Assembly (NCBI GenBank): GCA_017469935.1
Contig: JAFUFL010000062.1
Span: 1 to 41,815, forward strand
DNA: 41,815 bases
Direction of reading: 5' to 3'
Source of the DNA: Lachnospiraceae bacterium
GTDB taxonomy: Bacteria; Bacillota; Clostridia; Lachnospirales; Lachnospiraceae
Every line of letters begins with the position of its first letter. Position 1 is the stretch's first letter. Made by a program: the position numbers and the translations under genes. Below, one piece after another: positions 31,061-40,528 of the stretch. A model generated the notes under the pieces. It was given only the letters and a program-made list of their open reading frames with translations, was not told where the DNA came from and searched no databases.

Positions 31061-33376
31061 ATGAATGCAGCCCTCGAAAAGCTTTTGCTGAGCGAATTGA
31101 GAATAGTGGTCTATGAGCCGGCGGCCGCAGCCGATCTTAGCGGCGACCTCCGGGTAATCGAATCGCCCGCGCTTTCCGACGAACAGATCGCGAAGGCGAT
31201 GACGGTCAATGAAGAGCTGCGGAACCTGGGCTATACTTTGAAGCCTCAGGATATCCTGGCACTTGCGCCGAGCAGGTCCGTCAACGGATTTGCGGAGCAT
31301 TTCCGAAGCCTTCTGCCTAGTGTGGACGCCCCGCCCATGTATCCTGATTTTCCAAAACAGGTGATGGAGATGGACGAGGCGGAATTTCGCATGCACCAGA
31401 TGATCCACTATTTTTCCACCTATGGACTGGAGGATTTGTTCGGTGTGGAGATCAGGCGCGGCTGGCTTCCGAATGTCGAGGCGACGCCCAAGAGCGAGAG
31501 CGACCAGACGCTCCTTAAGGCCAAAGTGCTTGAGCTGCTGCCGGAACAAGCAGCTCCCCTTAAGGCAGTGCGGCGCATTCTCGCAAGGAGAGAGCGGATG
31601 AGCAAACCCGCGCGGGAGATCGTCGCGCTCGCGATCCCGCTCCTGAGACCGGAGGAGCTCGCCGGGATTTCAATCCCGTTCAAGGAGAATCTGGTCCTTC
31701 TGTTCGACGCGATCCTGAAAGGGACGGACGGGCCGGATCGAATTCGGTATCTGCGGCAGATCTGTCAGCACACCGGGGATGTCATGAAGTGTCTGCGGGG
31801 AATCCTGCCAAAACACGGCTATCATCTGCGCACCGGGCAAAAGAGAGCCGTCGTTAAGCTTCTGGAGACTTATCCGGCGGCGGATTTCAAGGCAAATCTG
31901 ATCCTGTCGCGGGCGGGGAGAGAGAAGAACCTGCGCTCCCTGCAGTATCTGGATTACAATATTTATTCGCGGAGCGAAGCGCACAGGGAAGCGGTTCGGG
32001 CACTCAGAAACGGCGAACTCCGGTCCTGGGAGGCGCAAGCCCGCCGCCTGGTCGAAAGCGAGACCTGGGAGGCGCTGGAAAGCGGAACCGGCGGAGCACT
32101 CGAAAGCAAGGCCGGAGGCGCACTCGACTTCATCGCCGCGCGGCCCGGGATGCTGCTGCGCATGATCCGCTGGCTCCTGCGCCGGGGCTATAAAGACAGT
32201 GAGATCCTGGAGCGGCTGACGGAGAAGGCGGATGTGCTGAGTATGTACACGATTGTGGATACTTTGAACGCACTGGAGGAAGCCGGCGAGAGAGAGCCCG
32301 TGGGCGAACTCTTCATGGAAGCCATGAGATGGCGGGAAGAGACGGCGGAAGCCCGCAGGGAGATTTACAAGGAACGGATCCGGTCTGCGGCCAATGACCC
32401 GGACACGGACCTTGAACTTCTGGGGCACAAGATTCGGAACAAACTGCACAAGGAAAAAAAAGAGAACGAAGCCTTTTTGCGAGGATTTGAGAAGGCGCGG
32501 GCCCTGTATGAAAAATCGGCGCCCTATGACGGGCGCGTCTGCGATATCCTGACGGCAGTGCTGTCGGAGCATCTTAAGAGAATGCGGACGGTCCTGTTTG
32601 GAAAGAAGGTGTATCTGCAAATGGACGCCTACGATCTGCCCCGCAGCAGGTTAAAAGGCGGAAAGGGCTCCGATGAGGGCGGCTATCTCCCGGCGGGAAT
32701 CGCCATCCGGATCCCGGACGAGATCCGGCGCCTGCGATTTTTTGTCTACTGGAACGACGCGGACAGGGTGGACCTGGACCTGCACGCGACGGGATATGAT
32801 ACAGACTTTAACAAGGTACATGTCGGTTGGAACGCGGATTTCAAGAAGGCGGGGATTGTCCACTCGGGGGACATCACGCACAGCAATGCCGCGGAGTATA
32901 TAGATGTTGACCTGGGGGCGCCGCTATTGCAGGCGCGGATGCAGATCGTGATCTACAGCGGAAAGCCGTCTTTTAAAAAGATTGACACCTGCTATGTGGG
33001 CATGATGGCGGTAAAGAAGCTGGGAGCGAAGGTGAAGCTCTATGATCCGAAGAACTGTTTCTTTACGCATGCACTGCAGTCGGACAGCAGCGCTCTCCAT
33101 TACGGTTATATAAATGTGCCGGAGAGAAGGCTCTATTTTGTCGGAAAAGAGATGAAAGAACTCCCGGAATACTACAGGCCTGCCGGGGCAGGAAAACGGG
33201 ACCCGAACAGCGGGAACCGGCTGACTTTGGAAAAGTATCTGTCCATGCTCTTTGAGGCGCAGGAGGCGGAGGTCGTCTCCTCTGCGGAGGAGGCGGACGT
33301 GATCCTGACAATGGAGAAGTCAGCGGAGAAAAACGCCGTCAGCCTGGTGGACAATAACTTCTTCCTTGAGAAGTGA
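31061..33376 (+). CDS. TerD-domain protein related to the MXAN_6230/SCO0854 family
   Basis: The start at 31061 follows GGAG and gives 771 residues. A long helical region (about 1-530) has arginine-rich repeats such as RIRYLRQICQHTGDVMKCLRGILP, in the style of MXAN_6230/SCO0854 proteins. The C-terminal third is TerD-like: RFFVYWNDADRVDLDLHATGYD, then HVGWN and HSGDITHSNAAEYIDVDL. TerD domains bind calcium and mark stress systems linked to tellurite, colicin and phage resistance. A short repeated stretch (ALESGTGGALESKAGGALDF) occurs about residue 345. No transmembrane helix. It heads the downstream membrane operon. Confidence 0.7.
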   Translation: MNAALEKLLLSELRIVVYEPAAAADLSGDLRVIESPALSDEQIAKAMTVNEELRNLGYTLKPQDILALAPSRSVNGFAEHFRSLLPSVDAPPMYPDFPKQVMEMDEAEFRMHQMIHYFSTYGLEDLFGVEIRRGWLPNVEATPKSESDQTLLKAKVLELLPEQAAPLKAVRRILARRERMSKPAREIVALAIPLLRPEELAGISIPFKENLVLLFDAILKGTDGPDRIRYLRQICQHTGDVMKCLRGILPKHGYHLRTGQKRAVVKLLETYPAADFKANLILSRAGREKNLRSLQYLDYNIYSRSEAHREAVRALRNGELRSWEAQARRLVESETWEALESGTGGALESKAGGALDFIAARPGMLLRMIRWLLRRGYKDSEILERLTEKADVLSMYTIVDTLNALEEAGEREPVGELFMEAMRWREETAEARREIYKERIRSAANDPDTDLELLGHKIRNKLHKEKKENEAFLRGFEKARALYEKSAPYDGRVCDILTAVLSEHLKRMRTVLFGKKVYLQMDAYDLPRSRLKGGKGSDEGGYLPAGIAIRIPDEIRRLRFFVYWNDADRVDLDLHATGYDTDFNKVHVGWNADFKKAGIVHSGDITHSNAAEYIDVDLGAPLLQARMQIVIYSGKPSFKKIDTCYVGMMAVKKLGAKVKLYDPKNCFFTHALQSDSSALHYGYINVPERRLYFVGKEMKELPEYYRPAGAGKRDPNSGNRLTLEKYLSMLFEAQEAEVVSSAEEADVILTMEKSAEKNAVSLVDNNFFLEK

Positions 33377-33456
33377 CAGGTAGGAAAATGACCGGCCGGT
33401 GAAGCGACCGGACGGAAAAGTGACCGGATAAACATCAAAAGCGGAGGAATAAGAAT

Positions 33457-34821
33457 ATGCAGTATCAATGGTTTGTTGCCGGAAGCGGGTTTTTTGACTG
33501 GGTCCTGTTGTCAATCGCTCTGTTTGCGATCTCGGGTAAGCTGGGCTGGAAAAAGAGGTGGATGGCCTGGATTCCGGGCCTGCGCATCTATTGCCTGGGC
33601 GATTCCGTGGGAATGAGCAGAGAAGGAATGTACTGCGGAATCATGGACTTTCTGTTCGTGGATTCCGTCATCGCGAACTTTTTGCTCAAAGGGGAAGCGA
33701 GGGTCGGTACACTTGGCTACCTGATTCATCTGGTCCTGTTCATTTTCCTGTTCATTTATCGGCTCAGAATCTACATGCAGATCCTCAAGCTGTTCAATCT
33801 GAGCAAGAGCTGGATCATTCTCTGGCTGATCGCCAACTGGCTGCCGCTCTTTATCATAGGAGTCGGCAAAAAGTACCAGCCGGACAAGGCGATGCTTTTG
33901 GAGGTGACAGGAAAAGCGGAGGGCGAAAAGGGGACGGAGCCGGCGCTGACGGCTTCCCTCAACGAATGCGTGCCCTATACGGACGAAGGCCTCAGCATCC
34001 ATCTGAAGGAGCGCAACGTAACGGACTTCGGGAAGACCCACACGCTTTTAAGGGATGTCGCCCTGAACATTCCTCCCAAATCGCTTGTTCTTCTGCTCGG
34101 CGGTTCCGGCGCAGGTAAGACGACACTGATCAACGCGGTGATCGGCTATGAACAGGCCGACGCGAAGATCCTGTTAAACGGCGTGGACGTCTATGAAGAC
34201 TATGAGAGCGTCAAGCACAAGATCGGCTTTGTCCCGCAGAAAAACCTGATCCGCGGACAGGACACCGTGATCAATACGGTGGGAGATGCCGCCGAGATGC
34301 GGCTTCCCACATCTGTCAGCAAAGAAAAGCGGGAGCAGATCATCAAAGAAGATATGGACCTTCTGGGCCTGACATCCGGTCAGGACGGCCTGGTCTCCAA
34401 GAAGTCGGGAGGCCAGCTGCGAAGAATCTGTATCGCCATGGAACTGGTGACGGACCCGGCCCTCTTTATTCTGGATGAGCCGGACTCCGGTCTGGACGGC
34501 GTAATCTCCAGGGAGATCTTCAGTAAGCTCCGCCAGATCGCCGATGAGGGCAGAATCGTGATCGTCATCACGCACACGCCGGACCGCGTGATCGACCTGT
34601 TCGACAAAGTCATCGTGCTCGCCAAGGATTCGGGCAAGACCGGGCGCCTCGCCTTCTACGGAAGCCCTGAGGAGGCTAAGGAGTTCTTCGGCAAGGGAAG
34701 CATGGAACAGATCGTCATGAGTGTAAACAGCAAGGAAGAAGGCGGCGAAGGCAGGGCCGATGAACTGGTAGAGAAGTACAGGGCCCTTGTCGCATCGAAG
34801 AAAGGAGGCCAGGCGTCATGA
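33457..34821 (+). CDS. DUF5684-like membrane domain fused to an ABCG-type ATPase
   Basis: The protein has 454 residues; GGAGG lies upstream. Residues 1-140 hold about four helices with KLGWKKRWMAWIPGLRIYCLGD, like the DUF5684 loop. The ATPase follows from about residue 185: Walker A GGSGAGKTT, Q-loop FVPQKNL, signature KKSGGQLRRICIAMEL, Walker B LFILDEPDSGLD, switch histidine VITHTPDRV. The ATPase is like the ABCG/ABC-2 exporters. The fusion of this membrane domain to an ATPase is unusual. It overlaps the permease gene by 4 bases. The role is probably export or membrane remodelling; substrate unknown. Confidence 0.8.
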   Translation: MQYQWFVAGSGFFDWVLLSIALFAISGKLGWKKRWMAWIPGLRIYCLGDSVGMSREGMYCGIMDFLFVDSVIANFLLKGEARVGTLGYLIHLVLFIFLFIYRLRIYMQILKLFNLSKSWIILWLIANWLPLFIIGVGKKYQPDKAMLLEVTGKAEGEKGTEPALTASLNECVPYTDEGLSIHLKERNVTDFGKTHTLLRDVALNIPPKSLVLLLGGSGAGKTTLINAVIGYEQADAKILLNGVDVYEDYESVKHKIGFVPQKNLIRGQDTVINTVGDAAEMRLPTSVSKEKREQIIKEDMDLLGLTSGQDGLVSKKSGGQLRRICIAMELVTDPALFILDEPDSGLDGVISREIFSKLRQIADEGRIVIVITHTPDRVIDLFDKVIVLAKDSGKTGRLAFYGSPEEAKEFFGKGSMEQIVMSVNSKEEGGEGRADELVEKYRALVASKKGGQAS

Positions 34822-35768
34822 CAGAGACTTCGAATGAAAAGCTGCAGTATACCGGAAGAATCTATCAGCTGGGAATTTATCTGAAGAAATTCCTGCGCAT
34901 GTTTGTCTATCAGAGCGACAGGGTCGTCCTTCCGATCGGCGCGGTCATTGCGGCGCTTGTGACATTTGTCGTGGGCAGCAACATGTTCGTGACCCAGGAG
35001 GGAACGACCATGGGCACTTTTGCCCTGACCTGCGTCTGCGTCTGGAACGGTTTCTTCAACTCCATCCAGGTCGTATGCCGCGAGCGCGATATTGTCAAAA
35101 AAGAGCACAGGGCAGGAATGCATATTTCCTCCTATATTTTGGCCCATATGATCTATCAGCTGATGCTGTGTTTCCTCCAGACGCTGATCACGCTCCTGAT
35201 CTGCTCCGTGGCGGGCGTCAAATTCCCGAAGCCGGGTGTCATCACCTCCAAGGGAATCATCGACTGCGGAATCACCATACTGCTCGTCACCTACGCGGCG
35301 GATATCATGGCTCTTATGGTTTCCTGCATTGTAAAGACCACGACCGCGGCCATGACGGTCATGCCCTTTTTGCTGATCTATCAGCTGCTCTTCTCGGGAA
35401 GCTTCTTTGAGCTCGGCGCGGCGGATTTCCTCAAGGTGACCACGATCTCCCATTGGGGAACGGATTGTCTGTGTGCCATCGGCCGCTACAACGAGCAGCC
35501 CATGGTGGCGCTGTGGAATACGCTGGTCCAGTTCAAGGACGCGGAATTTTACGGCGAGAAGCCGCTTCTGTACGTCCTTCAGAGCGTGGAGCAAAACGGC
35601 CTTCTGAATGATTTCCTGAAATGGTCGGGGCAGAACAATGTAAGAGCCGCCTACGCGAGCACTCCTGAGAACGTGCTGCCGGCATGGGGGGCGATCCTTC
35701 TTATGATCGCTATTTTTACCACCGTGGCGGTCATAACACTGAAGCTGATTGATAAAGACAAGAGATGA
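34818..35768 (+). CDS. ABC-2 type permease
   Basis: The protein has 316 residues with about six helices and a long cytoplasmic N-terminus. VCRERDIVKKEHRAGMHISSYILAHMIYQLMLCFLQTLITL is the connecting helix and start of the ABC-2 core, as in ABCG-type permeases; LLIYQLLFSGSFFEL lies in the later helices. It pairs with the upstream ATPase fusion (ATGA overlap) to make an exporter or lipid/peptide transporter. The cardiolipin synthase-like gene follows 14 bases after the stop. Confidence 0.8.
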   Translation: MTETSNEKLQYTGRIYQLGIYLKKFLRMFVYQSDRVVLPIGAVIAALVTFVVGSNMFVTQEGTTMGTFALTCVCVWNGFFNSIQVVCRERDIVKKEHRAGMHISSYILAHMIYQLMLCFLQTLITLLICSVAGVKFPKPGVITSKGIIDCGITILLVTYAADIMALMVSCIVKTTTAAMTVMPFLLIYQLLFSGSFFELGAADFLKVTTISHWGTDCLCAIGRYNEQPMVALWNTLVQFKDAEFYGEKPLLYVLQSVEQNGLLNDFLKWSGQNNVRAAYASTPENVLPAWGAILLMIAIFTTVAVITLKLIDKDKR

Positions 35769-35782
35769 AGGGAGACCGGCAG

Positions 35783-37480
35783 ATGGAAAACACATTGGAG
35801 AACAAGGCAGCAGTTAAGAACGGCGTCAGCAGAATGCTCTTTGCCGTACTATCTATGCTTTTGGAAGTGGCAGTAATTCTCTGGCTGATCTTCTTCGCGG
35901 GACAAAAGGCAGGGTGGATCTACACTATATTTCATATTCTGGCATCGGTCCTCGTCCTTGCCATTTACGGAAGCCACAAGACGGCTTCGATCCGCATGAC
36001 CTGGATGCTGGTCATCCTGATGTTTCCTATCTTCGGAACGGCCCTCTATTTCCTGATCGGCCTGAACGGCTACACGATGGCGATGCGCAAGCGCTACGAG
36101 GACATCGACAAGATCCTCATGCCCATGCTGCCGGCCAATGACGAGGTGGCCGAGGAGGCGCAGGCCAGAGACGGACGCCTGGGAGGAATCGTAAACTATA
36201 TCCGGCACCAGGCGAACTATCCGGTCTATAAAAATACAAAGATCGAATACTATGACGACGGCGAAAAAGGGTTCGAGGCGCAGAAGCGGGACTTGGCGAA
36301 AGCCGAGAAGTTCATCTTCATGGAGTACCACGCCATCGAGGATGCGGAGTGCTGGCACGAGATGCGCGACATCCTTGCGGAGAGAGCAAAAGCGGGCGTA
36401 GAAGTCCGGGTATTCTATGACGATATGGGAAGCCTTGGCTTTATCAACACGGATTTTGTCAAGCGCACGGAGAGTTACGGAATCCAGTGCCGCGTCTTCA
36501 ACCCGTTTGCTCCCGGGCTCAACCTGTTCCTGAATAACCGCGACCACCGCAAGATCACCGTGATCGACGGCAAGGTCGGATTTACCGGCGGCTACAACCT
36601 GGCAAACGAGTATTTCCACAGAACGGAACCCTTCGGATTCTGGAAGGACACGGGAATCCGCCTGGAAGGCGATGCGGTGCAGAGCCTTACGGTGACATTC
36701 CTGGAGATGTGGAATGCGGTCGCCGCCAATGACAACGATGACAGGGAGTTCAAAAAATACCTGGCATCGAGCAACACGGAATATGTCCTGGAGAAGAACA
36801 ACATCGAGATCGGCGAGGAGAAAGCGGCGCAGCTCGAGAAGGATGCCACGGAATATTTTGACAAGATGAAAGAGGAGATCGCACCGCAGGAGAGGTACCT
36901 GAAGGAGACAACGGCTGTCTCCGGCGATCATCTGGGATTCGTGCAGCCGTATGCGGACTCGCCGATGGACGAGGTCCAGGTCGGAGAAGATGTCTATATA
37001 AGCATGGCCGAGAGCGCACAGAAATACGCGTGGTTTGTCACGCCCTATCTGATCATCACGGATGAGATGTGCCACGCTTTCTCGCTGGCGGCGCGCCGCG
37101 GCGTGGATGTGCGCATTATCACGCCCGGAATCCCGGACAAGAAGATCGTCTACAGCGTGACGCGGTCCTATTATAACGGGCTGGCCAGGAACGGCGTCAG
37201 GATCTTTGAGTACACGCCCGGTTTCTGCCACTGCAAGATGGCCATCACGGACGATATCATGGCGATCTGCGGAACCATCAACCTGGATTATCGAAGCCTG
37301 TACCACCACTTTGAGAACGGCTGCCTGTATGCGGACTGCGGCGCCGTGATGGATACCAAGAAAGACTTCGAGGAAACCTTCGCACAGAGCAAAGAAGTGA
37401 CGGATTTCTACGCAAAAGGACGGGGTGCTTTCATGCGCTTCGGACAGATGCTCCTGAGACTGGCAGCGCCGCTGATGTAA
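35783..37480 (+). CDS. cls: Cardiolipin synthase-type phospholipase D protein
   Basis: The protein has about 565 residues from ATG 35783, chosen for the AAGGGAG 8 bases before it (ATG 35765 overlaps the previous stop). Two N-terminal helices anchor it in the membrane. Two HKD motifs are complete: HRKITVIDGKVGFTGG and HCKMAITDDIMAICGTINLD. It would join two phosphatidylglycerols to cardiolipin, or transfer a phosphatidyl group to another alcohol. A separate insert of about 60 charged residues lies between the two halves (EIGEEKAAQLEKD...). Placement beside an ABC-2 exporter and MscS channel points to membrane adaptation. Confidence 0.87.
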   Translation: MENTLENKAAVKNGVSRMLFAVLSMLLEVAVILWLIFFAGQKAGWIYTIFHILASVLVLAIYGSHKTASIRMTWMLVILMFPIFGTALYFLIGLNGYTMAMRKRYEDIDKILMPMLPANDEVAEEAQARDGRLGGIVNYIRHQANYPVYKNTKIEYYDDGEKGFEAQKRDLAKAEKFIFMEYHAIEDAECWHEMRDILAERAKAGVEVRVFYDDMGSLGFINTDFVKRTESYGIQCRVFNPFAPGLNLFLNNRDHRKITVIDGKVGFTGGYNLANEYFHRTEPFGFWKDTGIRLEGDAVQSLTVTFLEMWNAVAANDNDDREFKKYLASSNTEYVLEKNNIEIGEEKAAQLEKDATEYFDKMKEEIAPQERYLKETTAVSGDHLGFVQPYADSPMDEVQVGEDVYISMAESAQKYAWFVTPYLIITDEMCHAFSLAARRGVDVRIITPGIPDKKIVYSVTRSYYNGLARNGVRIFEYTPGFCHCKMAITDDIMAICGTINLDYRSLYHHFENGCLYADCGAVMDTKKDFEETFAQSKEVTDFYAKGRGAFMRFGQMLLRLAAPLM

Positions 37481-37531
37481 GAAAGAGCGGATTCGCGATA
37501 GAACTGATGTCGGAAAGCGTGTTGGAAATTT

Positions 37532-40528
37532 ATGAAAAATCCGGTTAAACGGCTGATCGGGACGATAGCGGTCGCACTCGTATCTCTGGTCGTATATACG
37601 GCGCTGCTGCTCAATATAGAGCAGCGGCACAACAGCGAACTGATCATGTCGGACAGCATTAATAAGACGGATTCCGTCCGAGGCATGATCGAGGGATACG
37701 GGCGGACAGCGGACGAGATCGGAAAGGGTTTTTGCGAGGACGAGAACGCCCGGGTAAAGCTCGAGACGATCCGCTTGCTGCCGCAGGTCGCAGGCGGCGA
37801 GTATACGGGAGAGCGTCTGTGGAATAACGGCATGGTGGTCCGCGTTCAAGGCGGGAAGACAGAGCTTCCGACAGGAGCGGAAGCTCTTGCTTCTGTGCTC
37901 ACGGCGGAAATGATAACTAATGAATACGTGCAGACCCGGACAGAAATGCCGGCGGGCGCGGGCGCTGCGGCGCAGGGGCAGGTACTTGTGACCAGCGGAA
38001 AAATTTCTGGCGGCTGGTATTACGTCAGATGGACGCCGGCGTCGGAATATGACGACTATATCAGGTCCCGCATTTCGGTGGAGAATCTGACGGAGGCGAT
38101 GGAGAATGTAAATGACATCGAACTCCTCGTTGTCCCGTCTCCGGACAGCGCTGAAGGGGAAAGTGAGCCGACGATCCTTCATGCGACAAAAGGGTTTGCA
38201 AAATACAGCGGGCTCGGGGACCTCGGAATCACCGGAGAACACCTGAAAAAGGAGTCGTTCACGCTCAGAACAGGCGAAGGAAAGGAGTATATCTGCTTCC
38301 CCATCGCAATCGAGAATCTGGGGTACACGGCTCTTTGCTGCAATTCTGTGGAAAATGAGAAGATGGCGGTGATCGGAGATATCATCGGCCAGACCCTGTT
38401 TGCGGCAGTTATGCTGGCCAGCCTGATCACCTGGTGTTTCAGCGTGCAGTGGCTTGTCAGAAGGGAAAAGCTCACCGAAAAGAAAAGGGAGAGATATACG
38501 CCCACAGTGGTGAAGCGGCGCACGACGAGGCTTACGATCATGGCGACGCTCGTGGTAACCCTGTTCGGCTTTATAACGGTCATGGTGCAGTATATGTACC
38601 AGGAGAACAGGATCGGCACGAATGTGCTCAACATGCTTGAGACACAGCTCAGGGACGGCGGAAGGATTGAAAACGAGCTCAGCGCGATGGGCACGGAGAA
38701 ATATACCCGCCTGGGAGAAACGGTCTCGGACATGCTCTCCGAAGACCCTTCTCTTCTCGCGAAAGATAAGATGGCAGAGATCTCGAAAGCGATTTCCGCC
38801 GATTATATGATCCTGTATGATGAAAACGGGGCGGAGATCGCATGCAGCAGGGATTACAAAGGATTTGCGCTGCCGACGGATAAATCAGACCCTTTCAGTG
38901 ACTTCCAAAAGCTTCTCAAGGGAGTTCCCGTTATCATACACGAAGCGGAGAAAGATATGATCACAGGGGAGAGATATTCCTTTGTCGGACTCCGCTATGA
39001 CATACCGGGCAAGGAGGACACTTACGGCGCCCTTTTGCTGGCCGTGGCTCCCTCAGCCGGTGCCTCGGCGCAGGGTACGATCGAAGACCAGGTCAAACAG
39101 CAGGTTTACCAAAGGCTCCAGTCCAAAGACCGCGTAATCATGGAGATCGATCCGCAGACGAAAAAGATCGTGCTCAGCAGCAGGGACGCCTATGTCGGAG
39201 CCGATATCGAGACGCTCGGAATGGATGAGAAGATGCTCCGAGACCGCTACATGAACTTCTTCTTCCTGGACGAAGAGTGGTACTTCGGCATTGTGGGCAA
39301 GGTGGGAGATAACATGTACTTCTACTTAAGAGACAGCACCGATATGTCCAGGATCGGCCTTCTTCTGGCACTCGTTTCCGGCGGTCTCTTTATGATCGGC
39401 TATGTGATCACGGCCAAATTCGGGTTCGCCGAGTACACCGACGAGAACTATGAGCGCTATGCGCCGCAGGTATTAAAGACGTCGGAGGAGTACCGGGACA
39501 AGATCAGGGAGAAAGCGCCCTACATGGAGTCCCTGGCCGACAAATGGACGGCAATGCTGCCGGAGAATAAGGCGAAAGCGGTCATGCAGATCCTGATCGG
39601 GGTCCTCCTGGTGGCCCTGATCCTGGTCTCATACAGCAATTCACCGCTGGCAAGGCACTCGGTCCTGTCTTTTGTCATACGAGGCAACTGGACCAAAGGC
39701 ATCAACCTGTTCTCGGGGATTGCGGTAGTCGTAACATTCTGCATCGAGTACCTGGCGTATCTGACGCTGAAAGTGATCACTCTGATACTGGTGAGTCTCA
39801 CGGATACGAAGGGAGAGACGATATTCAAACTGGTGCGGAGCTTTCTCAATTACGCGATGTTTATCGGTGCAGTCTGTGTCTCGCTCAGTTTTCTGGGTGT
39901 CGACACGACAACGCTCCTGGCCTCGATCGGCCTTCTGTCACTGGCCATATCACTTGGCGCCAAAGATATTGTGGCGGACATCCTGGCCGGCCTGAGCATT
40001 GTCTTTGAGAGAAACTACTATGTCGGTGATATCGTCCGGATCGGAGATTTTAAGGGAAAAGTGAAAGAGATCGGCGTCCGCTCCACGAAGGTCACGGGCG
40101 GCTCCAATGAAGTCAAGATCATCAGCAATCATGAGATCGGGAGCGTCATCAATTACAGCAAGCAGACCTCCGTCTGTTCGGTCAGGCTCAACCTGCCCGT
40201 CACGGTATCCATTGATGAGATCCGCAAGCTCTTTGACGAAGAGCTCCCCAAGGTTAGAGATATGAACCCGCATATCGTTAAAGGACCCAATTTCGACGGG
40301 ATTCAGGAACTTGTCGATGACAGAATGATCATCTCTGTCTCCGCGGAGGGACCGGAAGAGCAGATCGGCAGCATTCAGCTCGACCTGAACCGGGTGCTCC
40401 AGTCCATGGTGAACCGCGGTCTTCTGGAGCATCCGAAGACGAATGTGACGATCAATATGGGGAGAGGTTCCGTCAGTTTAGGAGAGGATTCCATTACATT
40501 CAAACATCATGGAGGGGGAGATAAATGA
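37532..40528 (+). CDS. Large MscS-family mechanosensitive channel with two extracytoplasmic sensor regions
   Basis: The protein has 998 residues. An N-terminal helix (about 10-30) and an outer region to about 285 are followed by two helices (about 290-310 and 335-355). A second outer region runs from about 360 to 615, and then several helices lead to the MscS core (about 720-985). The pore helix is LLASIGLLSLAISLGAKDIVADILAG, and the beta domain reads YYVGDIVRIGDFKGKVKEIGVRSTKV. Ordinary MscS has about 290 residues. The two outer regions look like paired ligand-sensing modules. The next gene overlaps it by 4 bases. Confidence 0.85.
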   Translation: MKNPVKRLIGTIAVALVSLVVYTALLLNIEQRHNSELIMSDSINKTDSVRGMIEGYGRTADEIGKGFCEDENARVKLETIRLLPQVAGGEYTGERLWNNGMVVRVQGGKTELPTGAEALASVLTAEMITNEYVQTRTEMPAGAGAAAQGQVLVTSGKISGGWYYVRWTPASEYDDYIRSRISVENLTEAMENVNDIELLVVPSPDSAEGESEPTILHATKGFAKYSGLGDLGITGEHLKKESFTLRTGEGKEYICFPIAIENLGYTALCCNSVENEKMAVIGDIIGQTLFAAVMLASLITWCFSVQWLVRREKLTEKKRERYTPTVVKRRTTRLTIMATLVVTLFGFITVMVQYMYQENRIGTNVLNMLETQLRDGGRIENELSAMGTEKYTRLGETVSDMLSEDPSLLAKDKMAEISKAISADYMILYDENGAEIACSRDYKGFALPTDKSDPFSDFQKLLKGVPVIIHEAEKDMITGERYSFVGLRYDIPGKEDTYGALLLAVAPSAGASAQGTIEDQVKQQVYQRLQSKDRVIMEIDPQTKKIVLSSRDAYVGADIETLGMDEKMLRDRYMNFFFLDEEWYFGIVGKVGDNMYFYLRDSTDMSRIGLLLALVSGGLFMIGYVITAKFGFAEYTDENYERYAPQVLKTSEEYRDKIREKAPYMESLADKWTAMLPENKAKAVMQILIGVLLVALILVSYSNSPLARHSVLSFVIRGNWTKGINLFSGIAVVVTFCIEYLAYLTLKVITLILVSLTDTKGETIFKLVRSFLNYAMFIGAVCVSLSFLGVDTTTLLASIGLLSLAISLGAKDIVADILAGLSIVFERNYYVGDIVRIGDFKGKVKEIGVRSTKVTGGSNEVKIISNHEIGSVINYSKQTSVCSVRLNLPVTVSIDEIRKLFDEELPKVRDMNPHIVKGPNFDGIQELVDDRMIISVSAEGPEEQIGSIQLDLNRVLQSMVNRGLLEHPKTNVTINMGRGSVSLGEDSITFKHHGGGDK

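Noticed and set aside
33377-33456. Repeated GACCGG motifs before the ABC fusion gene as an operator
   Set aside because: The copies are unevenly spaced and short; in this GC-rich stretch they could occur by chance.
35849-38242. A very long open frame (797 codons) on the minus strand opposite the cardiolipin synthase and MscS genes
   Set aside because: It lies antisense to two clear genes with intact motifs, has an unnatural composition rich in R, H, D and V, and matches no family; it is a mirror of codon bias.
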